A stretch of DNA of 64,000 bases, taken from CAHJXF01 sp038254545 (lineage in GTDB: Bacteria > Pseudomonadota > Gammaproteobacteria > Burkholderiales > Burkholderiaceae_D). Each line of letters opens with the position of its first letter. The stretch's first letter is position 1. The translations under genes and the position numbers were made by a program. Below are positions 17,976 through 28,400 of the stretch, piece by piece. The stretch lies in assembly GCA_038254545.1 (NCBI GenBank), contig JBBSGB010000006.1, forward strand, positions 1 to 64,000. Direction: 5' to 3'. The notes under the pieces were generated by a model. It saw only the letters and a list, made by a program, of their open reading frames with translations. It was not told the DNA's origin and searched no databases.

Positions 17976-18944
17976 TCACAGCGCGATGACGGCGCCATCG
18001 AGCTTCATCGTCTTCAGTTTCTCCCGTGCGTGTTCGGCTGCTTCGCGCGATGCAAACGGGCCGAGCCGCACGCGCGTGCGCGTGCCCTGCGACGTCGAAA
18101 GCGGCTCAATGTAGGCCTTCAGCCCGTTCGCAGCCAGGCGATCGCGCATGTTCCTGGCCTTGTCGGCCACCGAGTACGCGGCGATCTGCACCGCGAAACC
18201 CCTGCCCGATGCCGGCTCGGCCGAGGCATTCGGCACCGGCTTGCCTTCGAGCGCCGCGAGCGCGCGCGGATCGTCGGCTTGCGCAGCGGCAGATGCGCTT
18301 TTTTCGCTGGACTTCTCGGAGTTCTTTTCCGCGCTCTTTTCCGCGCTCTTCTCGACGTTTTTCTCCACCGCTTTCGGCACGGCCTTGTCGGCGGATTTGT
18401 CGGATGTTTTTTCCGCAGGCTTCTCGCTCGGGATGTCCTTGGGCGCAGCGGCCTTCGCTGCATCGACAGGAGCCACTGCCGGCGGCGCAACTTCGGTGCT
18501 TGTGCTCGTCGAGGCACTGGAGGTAGCGCCCGGCGTCGTCGACGATGGCAACGGCAACGAACTCGAGGGGCGCAGCGGTCCCTTGCTTGCATCCGCGTTG
18601 TCACGCGGCACGCCGCGCCGCCCTTCGAAGGGCGTGTCGCGATCGGGAATCTGCACCGCGATGTCGTCGGTTGGGGCGACCGGCGCGCGATCGAACAGCA
18701 TCGGCACGAACACGATTGCAGCCAATGCCAATGCGATGGCGCCGATCAGGCGACGGCGCGCACGGGTCTTGGCAGCGTGTGCCGGATCGAGAGGCGACGT
18801 TGCATCCACCTCCGCTTCCGCAGCGACGCGCGCACCACTCGAACTGCGGCTCGAACTGCGCGGCGACCGACGCAGCGACTCGAACGGAATGTCGTCGGCG
18901 CGACCCGGCTCGACAGGTTCTTTGTTCCGCGAGAAGAGGGACAT
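17976..18944 (-). CDS. SPOR-domain cell-division/envelope protein (DedD-like)
   Basis: A 322-residue bitopic protein. A cytoplasmic stretch of about 65 residues precedes one membrane helix (LIGAIALALAAIVFVPMLF). A long low-complexity periplasmic linker follows, rich in Lys, Ser, Ala and Glu, with repeating EKSAEK/EKSSEK units. The C-terminal SPOR domain (about residues 248-322, GFAVQIAAYSVADKARNM to LGPFASREAAEHA) binds denuded glycan strands at the septum. This is the DedD gene position upstream of cvpA and purF. The linker is encoded by a visible tandem-like repeat at about 18290-18430. Confidence 0.85.
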   Translation of the reverse strand: MSLFSRNKEPVEPGRADDIPFESLRRSPRSSSRSSSGARVAAEAEVDATSPLDPAHAAKTRARRRLIGAIALALAAIVFVPMLFDRAPVAPTDDIAVQIPDRDTPFEGRRGVPRDNADASKGPLRPSSSLPLPSSTTPGATSSASTSTSTEVAPPAVAPVDAAKAAAPKDIPSEKPAEKTSDKSADKAVPKAVEKNVEKSAEKSAEKNSEKSSEKSASAAAQADDPRALAALEGKPVPNASAEPASGRGFAVQIAAYSVADKARNMRDRLAANGLKAYIEPLSTSQGTRTRVRLGPFASREAAEHAREKLKTMKLDGAVIAL

Positions 18945-19079
18945 GGCGCGACGGTCAGGAAATTCGGCCTGCTTGATGAGGAATACGCGGGGAGGCGCGC
19001 GTCAGAACACGCGGCGAAGCGCGCGCGATGCGGTTTGCAGAGGGATGCATAGTGACCGGCACCGGGTCAGGACAGGGCT

Positions 19080-20465
19080 TCAGCCCGCGTCCCGCGCCTT
19101 CATGACACCGGCAACGGTATGGAACGAACCGAAGGCCACGATTCTATCATCGGGGCCTGCCGACTCTCGCGCCGCGCTCCACGCTTCGGCGGGGCTGGTG
19201 AAGGTCAGGATCTCGGCGCGTTCGTCCTCCTGTTCCTCGGATCGTCCGCCGCTTCCCGCCTTCACCGTCGCCGATTTCATGGTCTCGAGCTCGAGCGCGA
19301 GATGCTCGGCGGTAGCCGCCCGCCCGAGCGGCAATCCGGTCATGAACCAGCGATCGACACGACCGGTCATCGTCGCGAGGATGCCGGCGATGTCCTTGTC
19401 GCGCATCGCGCCAAAGATCGCCAGTGTGTACGGGAAGTAGCCCATGCCGTCGAGATTATGGGCGAGCGAAGCAGCGGCCTGCGGGTTGTGTGCGACGTCG
19501 TAGATCACGGTCGGCCGGCCCGGCAACACCTGGAAGCGGCCGGTGAGCTCGACCGCCATCAGGCCGGTGCGCACCGCCTGCTGCGAGACCGGCAGGCGGT
19601 CGCGCAATGCGCTCAATGCCGCGAGCGCGCCCGACGCGTTGAGCATTTGATTCGCGCCGCGCAGCGCCGGATAGGCGAGGCTCGAGCGGCGCTGGCCGCG
19701 GGCTGCGAAATTCCATTGCTGTCGATCGCCCGAGTAGTTGAAGTCGCGCCCGATCAACCAGAGGTCTGCGCCGATGCGTCCGGCATGCTCGATTAGCGAC
19801 GCAGGCGGTTCGGGGTCTGCGCAGATCGCGGGCCGGCCGCGGCGGAAGATGCCGGCCTTCTCGAAGGCGATCGCTTCGCGCGTGGCCCCGAGGTATTCGA
19901 CGTGATCGATCGCAATGCCGGTCACGACCGAGCAGTCCGCGTCGATCAGGTTGACGGTGTCGAGCCGGCCGCCAAGGCCGACTTCGAGGATCACGACATC
20001 GAGCGCCTTCTTCGAGAACAGGTTGAGGATCGCGAGCGTGGTGAACTCGTAGTACGTGAGCTCGATCGCGGGTTCGATCGCGGCAGCGTCGGCAGGATCT
20101 TGCGCGGCGCCGAGCGCGGCGCCGAGAACACGCGCGGCCTCGACCGCTTCGAATTGTTCGATCAAGTCGGCGTCGCTCGCGTCGACGCCGTCGATGCGCG
20201 CGCGCTCGTTGAAGCGCAGGAAGTGCGGCTTGATGTAGAGGCCCACACGAAAGCCCGCTGCGAGCAGGATGGACTCGAGCATCGCGCAGGTCGAGCCCTT
20301 GCCGTTGGTGCCGGCGACCGTGATGATCGTCGCGCTCGTGCCCAGATGGGTACCGAGGCCGAGGCGGTCGGCTACCTCTCGCGATCGATCGAGTCCCATC
20401 TCGATGTCTCGAGGGTGCAGGGCCTCGACGGCCAGCAGCCACTCGTCGAGCGTGCGTGAACTCAT
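19080..20465 (-). CDS. folC: Bifunctional folylpolyglutamate synthase/dihydrofolate synthase
   Basis: A 461-residue Mur-ligase-fold enzyme that adds glutamate to dihydropteroate and to folates. The ATP loop is VAGTNGKGSTCAMLES at about residue 50, followed by GLYIKPHFLRFNERARI, the metal/folate segment LEVGLGGRLDTVN, and the C-terminal domain with IYDVAHNPQAA and IFGAMRDKDI. It heads the folC-SPOR-cvpA-purF unit on the minus strand, 135 bases before the SPOR gene. A terminator that ends the glnB transcript lies just upstream, so folC probably has its own promoter within about 45 bases or depends on read-through. Confidence 0.94.
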   Translation of the reverse strand: MSSRTLDEWLLAVEALHPRDIEMGLDRSREVADRLGLGTHLGTSATIITVAGTNGKGSTCAMLESILLAAGFRVGLYIKPHFLRFNERARIDGVDASDADLIEQFEAVEAARVLGAALGAAQDPADAAAIEPAIELTYYEFTTLAILNLFSKKALDVVILEVGLGGRLDTVNLIDADCSVVTGIAIDHVEYLGATREAIAFEKAGIFRRGRPAICADPEPPASLIEHAGRIGADLWLIGRDFNYSGDRQQWNFAARGQRRSSLAYPALRGANQMLNASGALAALSALRDRLPVSQQAVRTGLMAVELTGRFQVLPGRPTVIYDVAHNPQAAASLAHNLDGMGYFPYTLAIFGAMRDKDIAGILATMTGRVDRWFMTGLPLGRAATAEHLALELETMKSATVKAGSGGRSEEQEDERAEILTFTSPAEAWSAARESAGPDDRIVAFGSFHTVAGVMKARDAG

Positions 20466-20500
20466 GTCGGCGGTAGAGGCAAATGAAGAAGAGCGGCAGC

Positions 20501-20527
20501 AAAAACAAAGGGCGCATCGCTGCGCCC
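20501..20527 (-). terminator. Intrinsic terminator after nadE-glnB
   Basis: On the minus strand the stem GGGCGCA pairs with TGCGCCC around a GCGA loop, followed by TTTGTTTTT. It lies 24 bases after the glnB stop codon and 36 bases before the folC start, dividing the two operons. Confidence 0.8.
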
Positions 20528-20550
20528 GATGAGGATTGCGTGGCGATTAC

Positions 20551-20889
20551 TCAGACCGCGTCGGCGCCGGTTTCGCCGGTGCGTATGCGCACCACCGCAT
20601 CGACGGTCGTCACGAAGATCTTCCCGTCGCCGATCTTGCCGGTGCGCGCCGCGGCAACGATCGCGTCGATGGTGCGCTGGGCCGCGTCGTCGGTGACGAT
20701 CACCTCGACCTTGACCTTGGGCAGGAAATCCACCGCGTACTCGGCGCCGCGATACAACTCGGTGTGACCCTTCTGGCGCCCGAAACCCTTGACCTCGGTG
20801 ACGGTCAGGCCGGTGATGCCGACGGCGGCCATGGCCTCGCGCACTTCATCGAGCTTGAACGGTTTGATGATCGCGGTAATGCGTTTCAT
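20551..20889 (-). CDS. glnB: Nitrogen regulatory protein P-II
   Basis: A 112-residue PII signal protein, exactly the family length. Tyr51 in ELYRGAEYAVD is the uridylylation site on the T-loop. The ATP/2-oxoglutarate segments EVKGFGRQKGH and GKIGDGKIFV are intact. The ATG at 20889 is right because it starts with the universal MKRITAIIKPFKLDEV; the reading frame is open for another 63 codons upstream inside nadE, with no protein-like sequence. It follows nadE by 43 bases on the same strand, an arrangement that couples glutamine-dependent NAD synthesis with a nitrogen sensor. I use glnB, but glnK cannot be excluded by sequence; no amtB gene is adjacent, which favours glnB. Confidence 0.94.
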   Translation of the reverse strand: MKRITAIIKPFKLDEVREAMAAVGITGLTVTEVKGFGRQKGHTELYRGAEYAVDFLPKVKVEVIVTDDAAQRTIDAIVAAARTGKIGDGKIFVTTVDAVVRIRTGETGADAV

Positions 20890-20932
20890 GTTCGGACCCT
20901 TGGGCGTGGAAGGTGGTGCGAGACGAACGACA

Positions 20933-22582
20933 TCAAGCCTCAAAACGGTTGGTAATAGGATAACGCCAGTCGCGGCCGAACGCGCGCTGCGTGATGCGGA
21001 TGCCCACCGGCGACTGCCTGCGCTTGTATTCGGAAAGCTTGATGAGGCGCGCGACGCGCTTGACATCGGCCTCGGCATAGCCGGCCGCGATGATCTCGGC
21101 AGCGCTCTGATCTTCTTCCATGTAGCGCCGCATGATGCCGTCGAGGATCTCGTAGGGCGGCAGCGAATCCTGGTCGGTCTGATCGGGACGAAGCTCGGCC
21201 GACGGTGGCCGCGTGATGATGCGCTCGGGGATCACGTCCCGTTGACCGAAGGCAACGCTCGCGTTACGCCAGGCACACAGTTCATAGACCAGCGTCTTGG
21301 CCACGTCCTTGATCACCGCGAAGCCGCCGGCCATATCGCCGTAGAGCGTGCAATAGCCGGTCGCGAGCTCGCTCTTGTTGCCGGTGGTCAAGACGATGCG
21401 ACCGCTCTTGTTGGACAAGGCCATCAGTAGGGTGCCGCGCACGCGCGCCTGGATGTTCTCTTCGGTGGTGTCTTCAGCCAGGCCTTTGAATTGCGGTGCG
21501 AGTTGCGCGCGAAACGCATCGAACATCGGCGCGATCGCGATCTCGTCGTATTGCACGCCGACCCGCTTTGCCATATCACGTGCGTCGATCCACGAGATGT
21601 CCGCGGTATAGCGGGACGGCATCATCACGGTGCGCACGCCCTCCGGCCCCAGCGCATCGACCGCGATCGCCAGCGTCAGCGCCGAATCGACGCCGCCCGA
21701 CAAGCCGATGATCACGCCGGGAAAACCATTCTTGCCTATGTAGTCGGCCACGCCCAGAACCAGCGCGCGATAGACCTGTTCGGCGAGCGGCAGATCGGGC
21801 GCCATCGTGGCGGGCCGGGGTACCGCGCCATCGAACGTGAACACCTCGATACCCTCGACGAAGTCCTTCATCTGCGCAGTGACGCGGCCGGAGCTGTCGA
21901 GCACGAACGACCCGCCATCGAATACCAGCTCGTCCTGTCCTCCGACCAGGTTCGCATAGACCAGCGCGAGCCCGGCTGGCGTGACGTTCGCGCGCATCAC
22001 GTCGTGGCGCTGAGCGAGCTTGTCGACGTGGTACGGCGAGCCGTTGGGAACGAGCAGCACTTCTGCACCGGCTGCGCGGGCGGCCGCCGGTACGCGCGGA
22101 AACCATGCGTCCTCGCACACCGCCACGCCGAAGCGCGTGCCCTTGACGTCGAACACCAGCGGCTCGGTGCCGTGCTCGAAATAACGCACCTCGTCGAACA
22201 CGTCGTAGTTCGGCAATTCGGACTTGTGAACGATGCCGATGCGCCGACCGCCGCGCCACACGGATGCCGAGTTGTAGCGCTTGCCTTCGTCGAGCGACGG
22301 ATGGCCGATCACGCAATGCAGGTCGGGAAACGCCGCCAGTCGCGCGACCAGCGCGACCAGGGACTGATCGCTTCTCGCATACAATGCCGGACGCAGCAGC
22401 AGGTCCTCGGGCGGATAGCCGGTCAATGCGAGTTCCGGGGTGACGACGATGTCGGCCCCACGCAATGCAGCTTCGCGCGCTGCGTTGAAAATTTTCTCGG
22501 CGTTGCCTTCGAGATCACCGACCGTGCAGTTGATCTGCGCGATCGCGACGCGAATGGTGCTGTCGTTCGGTGGTGGGTTCAA
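20933..22582 (-). CDS. nadE: Glutamine-dependent NAD+ synthetase
   Basis: A 549-residue two-domain enzyme that amidates nicotinic acid adenine dinucleotide with ammonia released from glutamine. The N-terminal nitrilase-like glutaminase shows the catalytic Glu in TPELALTGYPPEDLLL, the Lys in HKSELPNYDVFDE and the Cys in VAVCEDAWFPR. The C-terminal synthetase has the PP-loop GLSGGVDSALTLAI and TTGNKSELATGY. It is co-transcribed with glnB downstream and is divergent from the GNAT-like gene, with an 83-base gap that must hold both promoters. The start MNPPPNDSTIRVAIAQ fits the family. Confidence 0.96.
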   Translation of the reverse strand: MNPPPNDSTIRVAIAQINCTVGDLEGNAEKIFNAAREAALRGADIVVTPELALTGYPPEDLLLRPALYARSDQSLVALVARLAAFPDLHCVIGHPSLDEGKRYNSASVWRGGRRIGIVHKSELPNYDVFDEVRYFEHGTEPLVFDVKGTRFGVAVCEDAWFPRVPAAARAAGAEVLLVPNGSPYHVDKLAQRHDVMRANVTPAGLALVYANLVGGQDELVFDGGSFVLDSSGRVTAQMKDFVEGIEVFTFDGAVPRPATMAPDLPLAEQVYRALVLGVADYIGKNGFPGVIIGLSGGVDSALTLAIAVDALGPEGVRTVMMPSRYTADISWIDARDMAKRVGVQYDEIAIAPMFDAFRAQLAPQFKGLAEDTTEENIQARVRGTLLMALSNKSGRIVLTTGNKSELATGYCTLYGDMAGGFAVIKDVAKTLVYELCAWRNASVAFGQRDVIPERIITRPPSAELRPDQTDQDSLPPYEILDGIMRRYMEEDQSAAEIIAAGYAEADVKRVARLIKLSEYKRRQSPVGIRITQRAFGRDWRYPITNRFEA

Positions 22583-22665
22583 GCAGACGTCCTGTGCGGG
22601 CTTTTCGTCAATCAGCTTCGGCTCGCGTCGCTAGCGCTTCGCGTTCGCAGCGATCTCGTTTCTCA

Positions 22666-23886
22666 GTGAATTATCACACGCGCATCATCACCGACCTGTC
22701 CGAGATCGGACCCGATCGATGGGACGCGCTCGTGCGCGCCGATGCGACCGATCGCGCATCGGCCTTCGACATCAATCCCTTTCTTCGCTACGACTTTCTC
22801 GCGGCCCTGCACGAGACCGGCTGCGCCGATTTCGAATCGGGCTGGGCGGTCGAGTACCTCACGCTGTGGACGGAGGACGATGCACTCGACGGCGCCGTGC
22901 CGCTCTATCGCAAGTTCCATTCGTACGGCGAATACGTGTTCGATTGGGCCTGGGCCGATGCCTATCGACGCAACGGCCTCGACTATTACCCCAAGCTGCT
23001 GGCGGCGATTCCGTTCACGCCCGTGACGGGACCACGTCTGATCGCAACCGATCGCGCGAGCCGTCGCTCCCTTGCGAAAGCGCTGCTCGCGCATGCACGC
23101 GCGAACGACGTGTCGTCGCTGCACGTGCTCTTTCCCGAAGACGACGACGAGGTCGATGCGCTCGAGGCCGAAGGCTGCATGCGCCGCGACGGCGTGCAAT
23201 TCCACTGGACCAACACCGGCTTCGCGAGCTTCGACGCCTTCGTCGAGACGCTGGAGCGCAAGCGCCGCAAGAACATTCGCGCCGAGCGTCGCAAGGTTGC
23301 CGAAGCGGGCGTGCGCGTGCGCCGCGTCGAAGGCCGCGATGCGACCGATGCCGACTGGCGCTTCTTCACGCGCTGCTATACCAACACCTATCGCGCCCAC
23401 TATTCGACGCCATATTTGAACCTCGCGTTCTTCAGGCGCATGGCGAATGCCATGCCGGAGAACCTGCTGCTCGTCATCGCCGAGATCGACGACGACGCGC
23501 AATCGAACGCGAGCGAGAAATGCGCGCGTCCCATCGCAAGCTCGCTCGTCGTCTTCAACGAGACCACGCTCTATGGCCGCTACTGGGGCGAAGTCGAACA
23601 CCTGCCCTGCCTGCATTTCGAATGCGCGTACTACCAGCCGCTCGAATTCTGCATAGAACGCGGCATTCGTTTCTTTGAGGGCGGCGCACAGGGCGAGCAC
23701 AAGATGGCGCGCGGCTTCCTGCCGGTGAAGACGCGCTCGATGCACTGGCTCGCGCATCCCGCATTCGCCGATGCGGTCGAGCATTTCCTCGCGCGCGAGA
23801 CAGTGGGCATTTCGCATTACGTCGATGAACTCAACGAGCGCGATCCGTTCAAGGCCGACTACGCATCGGCGGATCGCGCACGATGA
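22666..23886 (+). CDS. GNAT/FemAB-like protein of the DUF482 (PF04339) family
   Basis: A 406-residue protein of the family often labelled peptidoglycan biosynthesis/recognition or GNAT N-acetyltransferase (DUF482). Diagnostic segments are NPFLRYDFLAALHETGCA, KFHSYGEYVFDWAWADA, KRRKNIRAERRKV and the C-terminal FFEGGAQGEHKMARGFLP. It is presumed to transfer an acyl or aminoacyl group; the substrate is unknown. I use GTG 22666 (VNYHTRIITDLSEIG) because the family begins with this segment; the frame is open upstream but only with arginine-rich noise. The stop overlaps the next gene's ATG (ATGA), so it is translationally coupled to the EamA transporter, as in several relatives. Confidence 0.85.
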   Translation: MNYHTRIITDLSEIGPDRWDALVRADATDRASAFDINPFLRYDFLAALHETGCADFESGWAVEYLTLWTEDDALDGAVPLYRKFHSYGEYVFDWAWADAYRRNGLDYYPKLLAAIPFTPVTGPRLIATDRASRRSLAKALLAHARANDVSSLHVLFPEDDDEVDALEAEGCMRRDGVQFHWTNTGFASFDAFVETLERKRRKNIRAERRKVAEAGVRVRRVEGRDATDADWRFFTRCYTNTYRAHYSTPYLNLAFFRRMANAMPENLLLVIAEIDDDAQSNASEKCARPIASSLVVFNETTLYGRYWGEVEHLPCLHFECAYYQPLEFCIERGIRFFEGGAQGEHKMARGFLPVKTRSMHWLAHPAFADAVEHFLARETVGISHYVDELNERDPFKADYASADRAR

Positions 23887-24791
23887 AGCCCGCCGACATC
23901 TTTCTCACGCTCGCGGTGGTGGTGATCTGGGGCGCGAACTTCGTCGTGATGAAGATCGGGCTCGACGTACTGCCGCCGCTGTTGTTCACGTTCCTGCGCT
24001 TCCTGTTGGCGGCCGTCCCGCTGGTCTTCTTCGTACGCCGCCCCGCCGTACCGCTGCGTCTGATCGCTGCATACGGAATCACGCAATTCGCCATCCAGTT
24101 CGCATTGCTGTTCGGCGGCATGAAGCTCGGCATGCCCGCGGGGCTGTCGTCGCTGGTGATTCAGTTGCAGGCCTTCTTCACGATAGGTCTGGCGGCATTG
24201 ATGCTCGCCGAGCGGCCGCGCGCGGCGCAACTCGTGGGTGCCGCGATCGCATTGGCCGGCATGGGGCTGGTCGCGATCCACATCGAATCGAGGACGACGT
24301 TGATCGGCCTGGCGATGGTGATCGCGGCCGGTGTGTCGTGGGCGTTCGGCAACATCTACACGAAGCGCATCGCGTTGTACGCACAGGCGAGCGGCGTAAA
24401 GGTCGAGGCACTGCAGATCGTCGCGTGGGGCAGCCTCGTCGCGGTGCCACCGCTTGCGCTCTTGTCGTTGGTGGTCGAGGGACCGGCGCTGATTCATCAC
24501 GCGCTTATCGCCATCGACTGGCGCATCGCCGCAGCGGTGCTGTTCAACTCTTACGCGACGACCATTTTCGGATTCGGCGCGTGGTCGGTCTTGATGCGCC
24601 GCTATCCCACTGCAACGGTCGCTCCGTTCACGCTGCTGGCCCCGATCGTGGGCATGGGATCGGCTGCCCTCTTTCTCGGCGAAACCATGCATTGGTGGGC
24701 GATCGCGGCGGGCCTGCTGGTGCTCGCGGGGCTGTCAATCAATCAGTTTTCGACGATACGGCCCGCGTCGAGAAGCATCCCGACGCGTTGA
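23883..24791 (+). CDS. EamA-family (DMT) transporter
   Basis: A 302-residue drug/metabolite transporter with ten predicted membrane helices in two EamA repeats. The first repeat begins MKPADIFLTLAVVVIWGANF and the second starts near residue 148 (MVIAAGVSWAFGNIYTKR). It probably exports an amino acid or metabolite, and members of this branch include the O-acetylserine/cysteine exporters. It overlaps the acyltransferase-like gene by four bases and ends 9 bases before the convergent ppa gene. Confidence 0.88.
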   Translation: MKPADIFLTLAVVVIWGANFVVMKIGLDVLPPLLFTFLRFLLAAVPLVFFVRRPAVPLRLIAAYGITQFAIQFALLFGGMKLGMPAGLSSLVIQLQAFFTIGLAALMLAERPRAAQLVGAAIALAGMGLVAIHIESRTTLIGLAMVIAAGVSWAFGNIYTKRIALYAQASGVKVEALQIVAWGSLVAVPPLALLSLVVEGPALIHHALIAIDWRIAAAVLFNSYATTIFGFGAWSVLMRRYPTATVAPFTLLAPIVGMGSAALFLGETMHWWAIAAGLLVLAGLSINQFSTIRPASRSIPTR

Positions 24792-24800
24792 GGAAGGTCC

Positions 24801-25373
24801 CTACTTCACGCTCTTCTTCTTCGCCTTCGCGCGTATCGGCTTCGTGCTTTTCCCGTAGTTCTTCACGCCTTCGAGAATTTCGCGCGCGGCCTCGTCTATC
24901 CCACCCCAGCCCGCGATCTTGACCCACTTGCCCTTCTCGAGATCCTTGTAGTGCTCGAAGAAGTGCTGGATCTGCGCGAGCCGTTCGGGCTGCACGTCCT
25001 CGGGCTTCTTCCAGTGCTTGTACCAGGGCAGGACCTTGTCGATGGGAACCGCGAGTACCTTTGCATCGCCGCCGGCTTCGTCGGTCATCTTCAACACGCC
25101 CAAGGGGCGGCAGCGGACCACAACGCCGTGCACCAGTGGAAAGGGCGTGACGACCAGTACGTCGACCGGGTCGCCATCGTCGGACACCGTACGCGGGATG
25201 TAGCCATAGTTGCACGGGTAGTGCATCGCCGTGCCCATGAAGCGATCGACGTACATCGTGCCGGTTTCCTTGTCGACCTCGTACTTGATCGGGTCGGCGT
25301 TCATCGGGATCTCGATGATGACGTTGAATTCTCGGGGGAGGTCGTTGCCGGCGGGGACGTTGTCGAAGCTCAT
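24801..25373 (-). CDS. ppa: Inorganic pyrophosphatase
   Basis: A 190-residue family I pyrophosphatase that hydrolyses pyrophosphate to drive biosynthesis. The active site has the signature DDGDPVDVLV with three metal-binding Asp, plus EVDKETGTMYVDRFM and the lysine/tyrosine pair HYPCNYGYIPRT. It is about 12-15 residues longer than usual owing to a basic tail (KPIRAKAKKK). It converges with the EamA gene. The peroxidase stop codon lies 110 bases upstream on the same strand; no terminator was recognised between them. Confidence 0.95.
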   Translation of the reverse strand: MSFDNVPAGNDLPREFNVIIEIPMNADPIKYEVDKETGTMYVDRFMGTAMHYPCNYGYIPRTVSDDGDPVDVLVVTPFPLVHGVVVRCRPLGVLKMTDEAGGDAKVLAVPIDKVLPWYKHWKKPEDVQPERLAQIQHFFEHYKDLEKGKWVKIAGWGGIDEAAREILEGVKNYGKSTKPIRAKAKKKSVK

Positions 25374-25483
25374 GGTCCTGAGGGGGAGAATAAGGTGCGT
25401 ACAAGAGATTGCGGAATCGACTCCGAGTATAACGACCCCGAAAAGAAATCCCCCATGCGCCCCTTAAGATCCCGAATCGGGGA

Positions 25484-28400
25484 TCATCTGATCGCCGCCT
25501 CCGAACGCATCGGCCGGTATTGCGAGAGAAACTTGAGCGCGGCAGCGCCCGGCATGAAGAAGTAGCCACCGCCGCGAACCGTGACGAGCCGTTCAAAAGG
25601 ACCGAGCTTGATCGGGCCGCGCGCCGTGGGGATCGAGAACACGCCCCCCTGGCCGGTCAGCGGGCAGGTCTCGCCATCGAGCCCGTTCATGTTCCGGTTC
25701 AGGATCCAGGTCTTCTGCACGAACTCGTACTGGCGCTCGATGTCCGCGTTCAAGCACATGAACATCAGGCCCACGTCGGGTTCAACCGCTTTCTTGTTCT
25801 CTGCTCGCGTGCCGCGCGCGCCTCCCCTGCCTCCAGCCATGCGCCATAAGCGCGCCCCACGCGCAGCAGGCGATGCCGGTTGACTGAATCTATTTCTTCC
25901 TGCGACCCCGGGAAGCGCGTGTCGCGCGGATTGGCACGGCGAATGTGCGCGCCCAACGGACACGCGAGCCCTTGCGGGTCTTCGACGCCGAAGCGGAAAT
26001 TATTTTGCAGGGCGCCCTCTTCCTTGCCCGGCGTCATCGGGTACCGAACCAGCGGGCTGCCGTCGCGCCAACGGCCCAGGATCTTGGCGGCGATGGCGGG
26101 TTCGATGTCCTTGGGTTGGACGTCTGGCAAGTGCCACGTCTTCGGTCGGCTCACGTCTCCTGCCGAGAGCGTGCCCTGGTCCTGGGACTCGTGAACGGTC
26201 GATGGACGCTCTACCTCCGTCTTCGGATCGCCCCACACGATCGCGACCCCGCCCGAGCCGCCCTTGTCCGCCGACGTCACGAATTGCTTGAAGACCTCGG
26301 TCGCTTGCTCCTCGAGCAACTTGTCCCACTTGTAAACGTGTTGCCGCAACTCTCGTACCACCAGGAAGGTGCCGTTGGCGCCCAGATCGCGGCGGCCGGC
26401 GCCGGGGTAGCGCGAGAACTCGGGGCGCTGCCGATACGGGTCGGCGCCGCCGTCGTCGTCGGCAAGAATGTGGTCCGGGTCCAGGCTCGCATCAATCAAC
26501 GGCGTTGGCGGAATGCGCTTCAGGTTGTCTGGATAGCCGAGCACGATTTCCCTAGGGTCCACGCGATCGTTGTGCGCTGTGTGCTGTTCACGCCGTAGTC
26601 CGATGATGGCGGGCTGCGATACGCCGTCGGCGAATCCGAAGTGTTCGGTGCGATAGCGCGGCCGCTTCTTGGCTGTTTCGCTGCCAGTGCCGCCGCCCGC
26701 AGCGTGGAGGGCGGCCGCGGCTGCCGCCAGTTCCTCTTTGGTCGGCGGACTGAGGTCCACGGATTTCAAGATACTTGCCGGCGCGATGGGGTTCAGAAGA
26801 TGCGCGAATTCCTCGGCAACGTCGGCCTGCGTGGCGCCGTAGATGACGAGGAAGACATCGACCGTGTTGTCCTCGTCCGCGCCGGCTGCATTTTTCTTTT
26901 TCGACCCCCACACCCAATTCGAGGGATCGCTGTCGTTTTCATCACCGAGTGCGCGCGCCCTCTCTTTGGTTCCCATGCCTTCCTGGAAGGGAATCGGAAA
27001 AGTATCGATCGAATTTTTCGGAACGCCGAGCTTATGGAGCGCCCCCGCCGAAAGCCCCAGCGCCACGGCCTTCGTCTGACCGGGAAGCAACTCGTCGAAG
27101 GTGACGTCCTTGCCGATCTTCTTCAGCCATGCGCAGCACTGTTCTTCGTCCTTGGGAAGACGTATCAGATAGCAAGTGGCGAAGGGCAGCTTGGCCAGCC
27201 CGCTGAACACCAGCGTGGGTATCTGATTGGTCGCTAGCGTCCCGGGTAGCCGCGGTTGCGATGCGAACAACGACAACCAGTCGCGTGCATCGGCATCGGT
27301 CTCTGCCGACGCGATGCCTTGGCGAATCGCGGCGTTGATGCGGATGCGCGCGTTTGTCAACTCCGGATAGGCCGCGTACCAGAAGGTCGTGGGCTTCTGC
27401 TGGCGACGCGCCCAGCGCACCAGGCGATCGCGGTTCTTCGCGCCTTCTTCGATCAGGTTCTTCGCGCGCGGAAAACCCACGCAATTGCTCCACAGCCCGG
27501 TGACGCCGTCGGGTGAGTCGGCAACGAAATCGCCGACATACGATTCCCACGTCCCGTCGAAATTGGACCAGAAGATCAGGCGGCCGCGAAACCATTTCCA
27601 CTTCGGGTCGGCGATCCACAGCCATCGCGCCGAATGGATCACGCCGTTCTTGCCGAGAAAGCCGGGCCGGCTGATGAACGGGTTCGCGCCGATCTTCGTG
27701 AGGATGAAGCGCAACGCGAGCCTGCGCAGCAGGCCGGGCTTGATGGTGGAAATCGTGAACATGTGGTTCTGCGCGTGGCGATTTTCCACCGCCATGAGGT
27801 TGTGCACCTGTTCCTCGTCGGGCGCATGATCGTCGATGGGATCGGTCGCTTCCAGCTTCTGCAGGCGCCGCCTTCCCAGGAGCACCACGATGACGGTCGC
27901 GAACGCAATCGTGACCGACGTCAGTAAGAACCACAGCAACGCATCGCCAAATGAATCGAAGGCGGTGATCACGACCAGGGTGGGCACAACCAGCGCGATG
28001 AACGGGTATTGCCTCGGCCGTCGAAATAGCCAGAGGAGCGACACCAGCACGACGAGGGCAATCAATTCCACCAAAGGTCGATAGCCGATCGACCCCGGTA
28101 TCGCGAGGTCGGCCAGTTTCTCCAAAGGGGGATGGAGGGCGCCACGCTCCATGCACAGGACGATCAACGTCGCCGTCATCGCGATGTAGAGCGGCCAGAG
28201 CAGCTTGTGGCCGATCGAGTAGGCCGCTTTGAAGTCCCGAGTTTTCCCGGCGGGAGGCGCGGCCTGCAGCACCTGAGCAGGCTCTGCGGCGAAGGCCCAT
28301 TTGAAGGGCTCGGGACGCTCGTCGGGCTTGGTATCCGTCGAATCCCACAGCATGGTGCGAACGCGATCGAGCCGCTGCATCGGCGAACTGTTGATCCATT

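Noticed and set aside
18290..18430. Short repeats that might suggest a CRISPR or satellite
   Set aside because: They encode the EKSAEK-type linker of the SPOR protein in frame, with no spacers.
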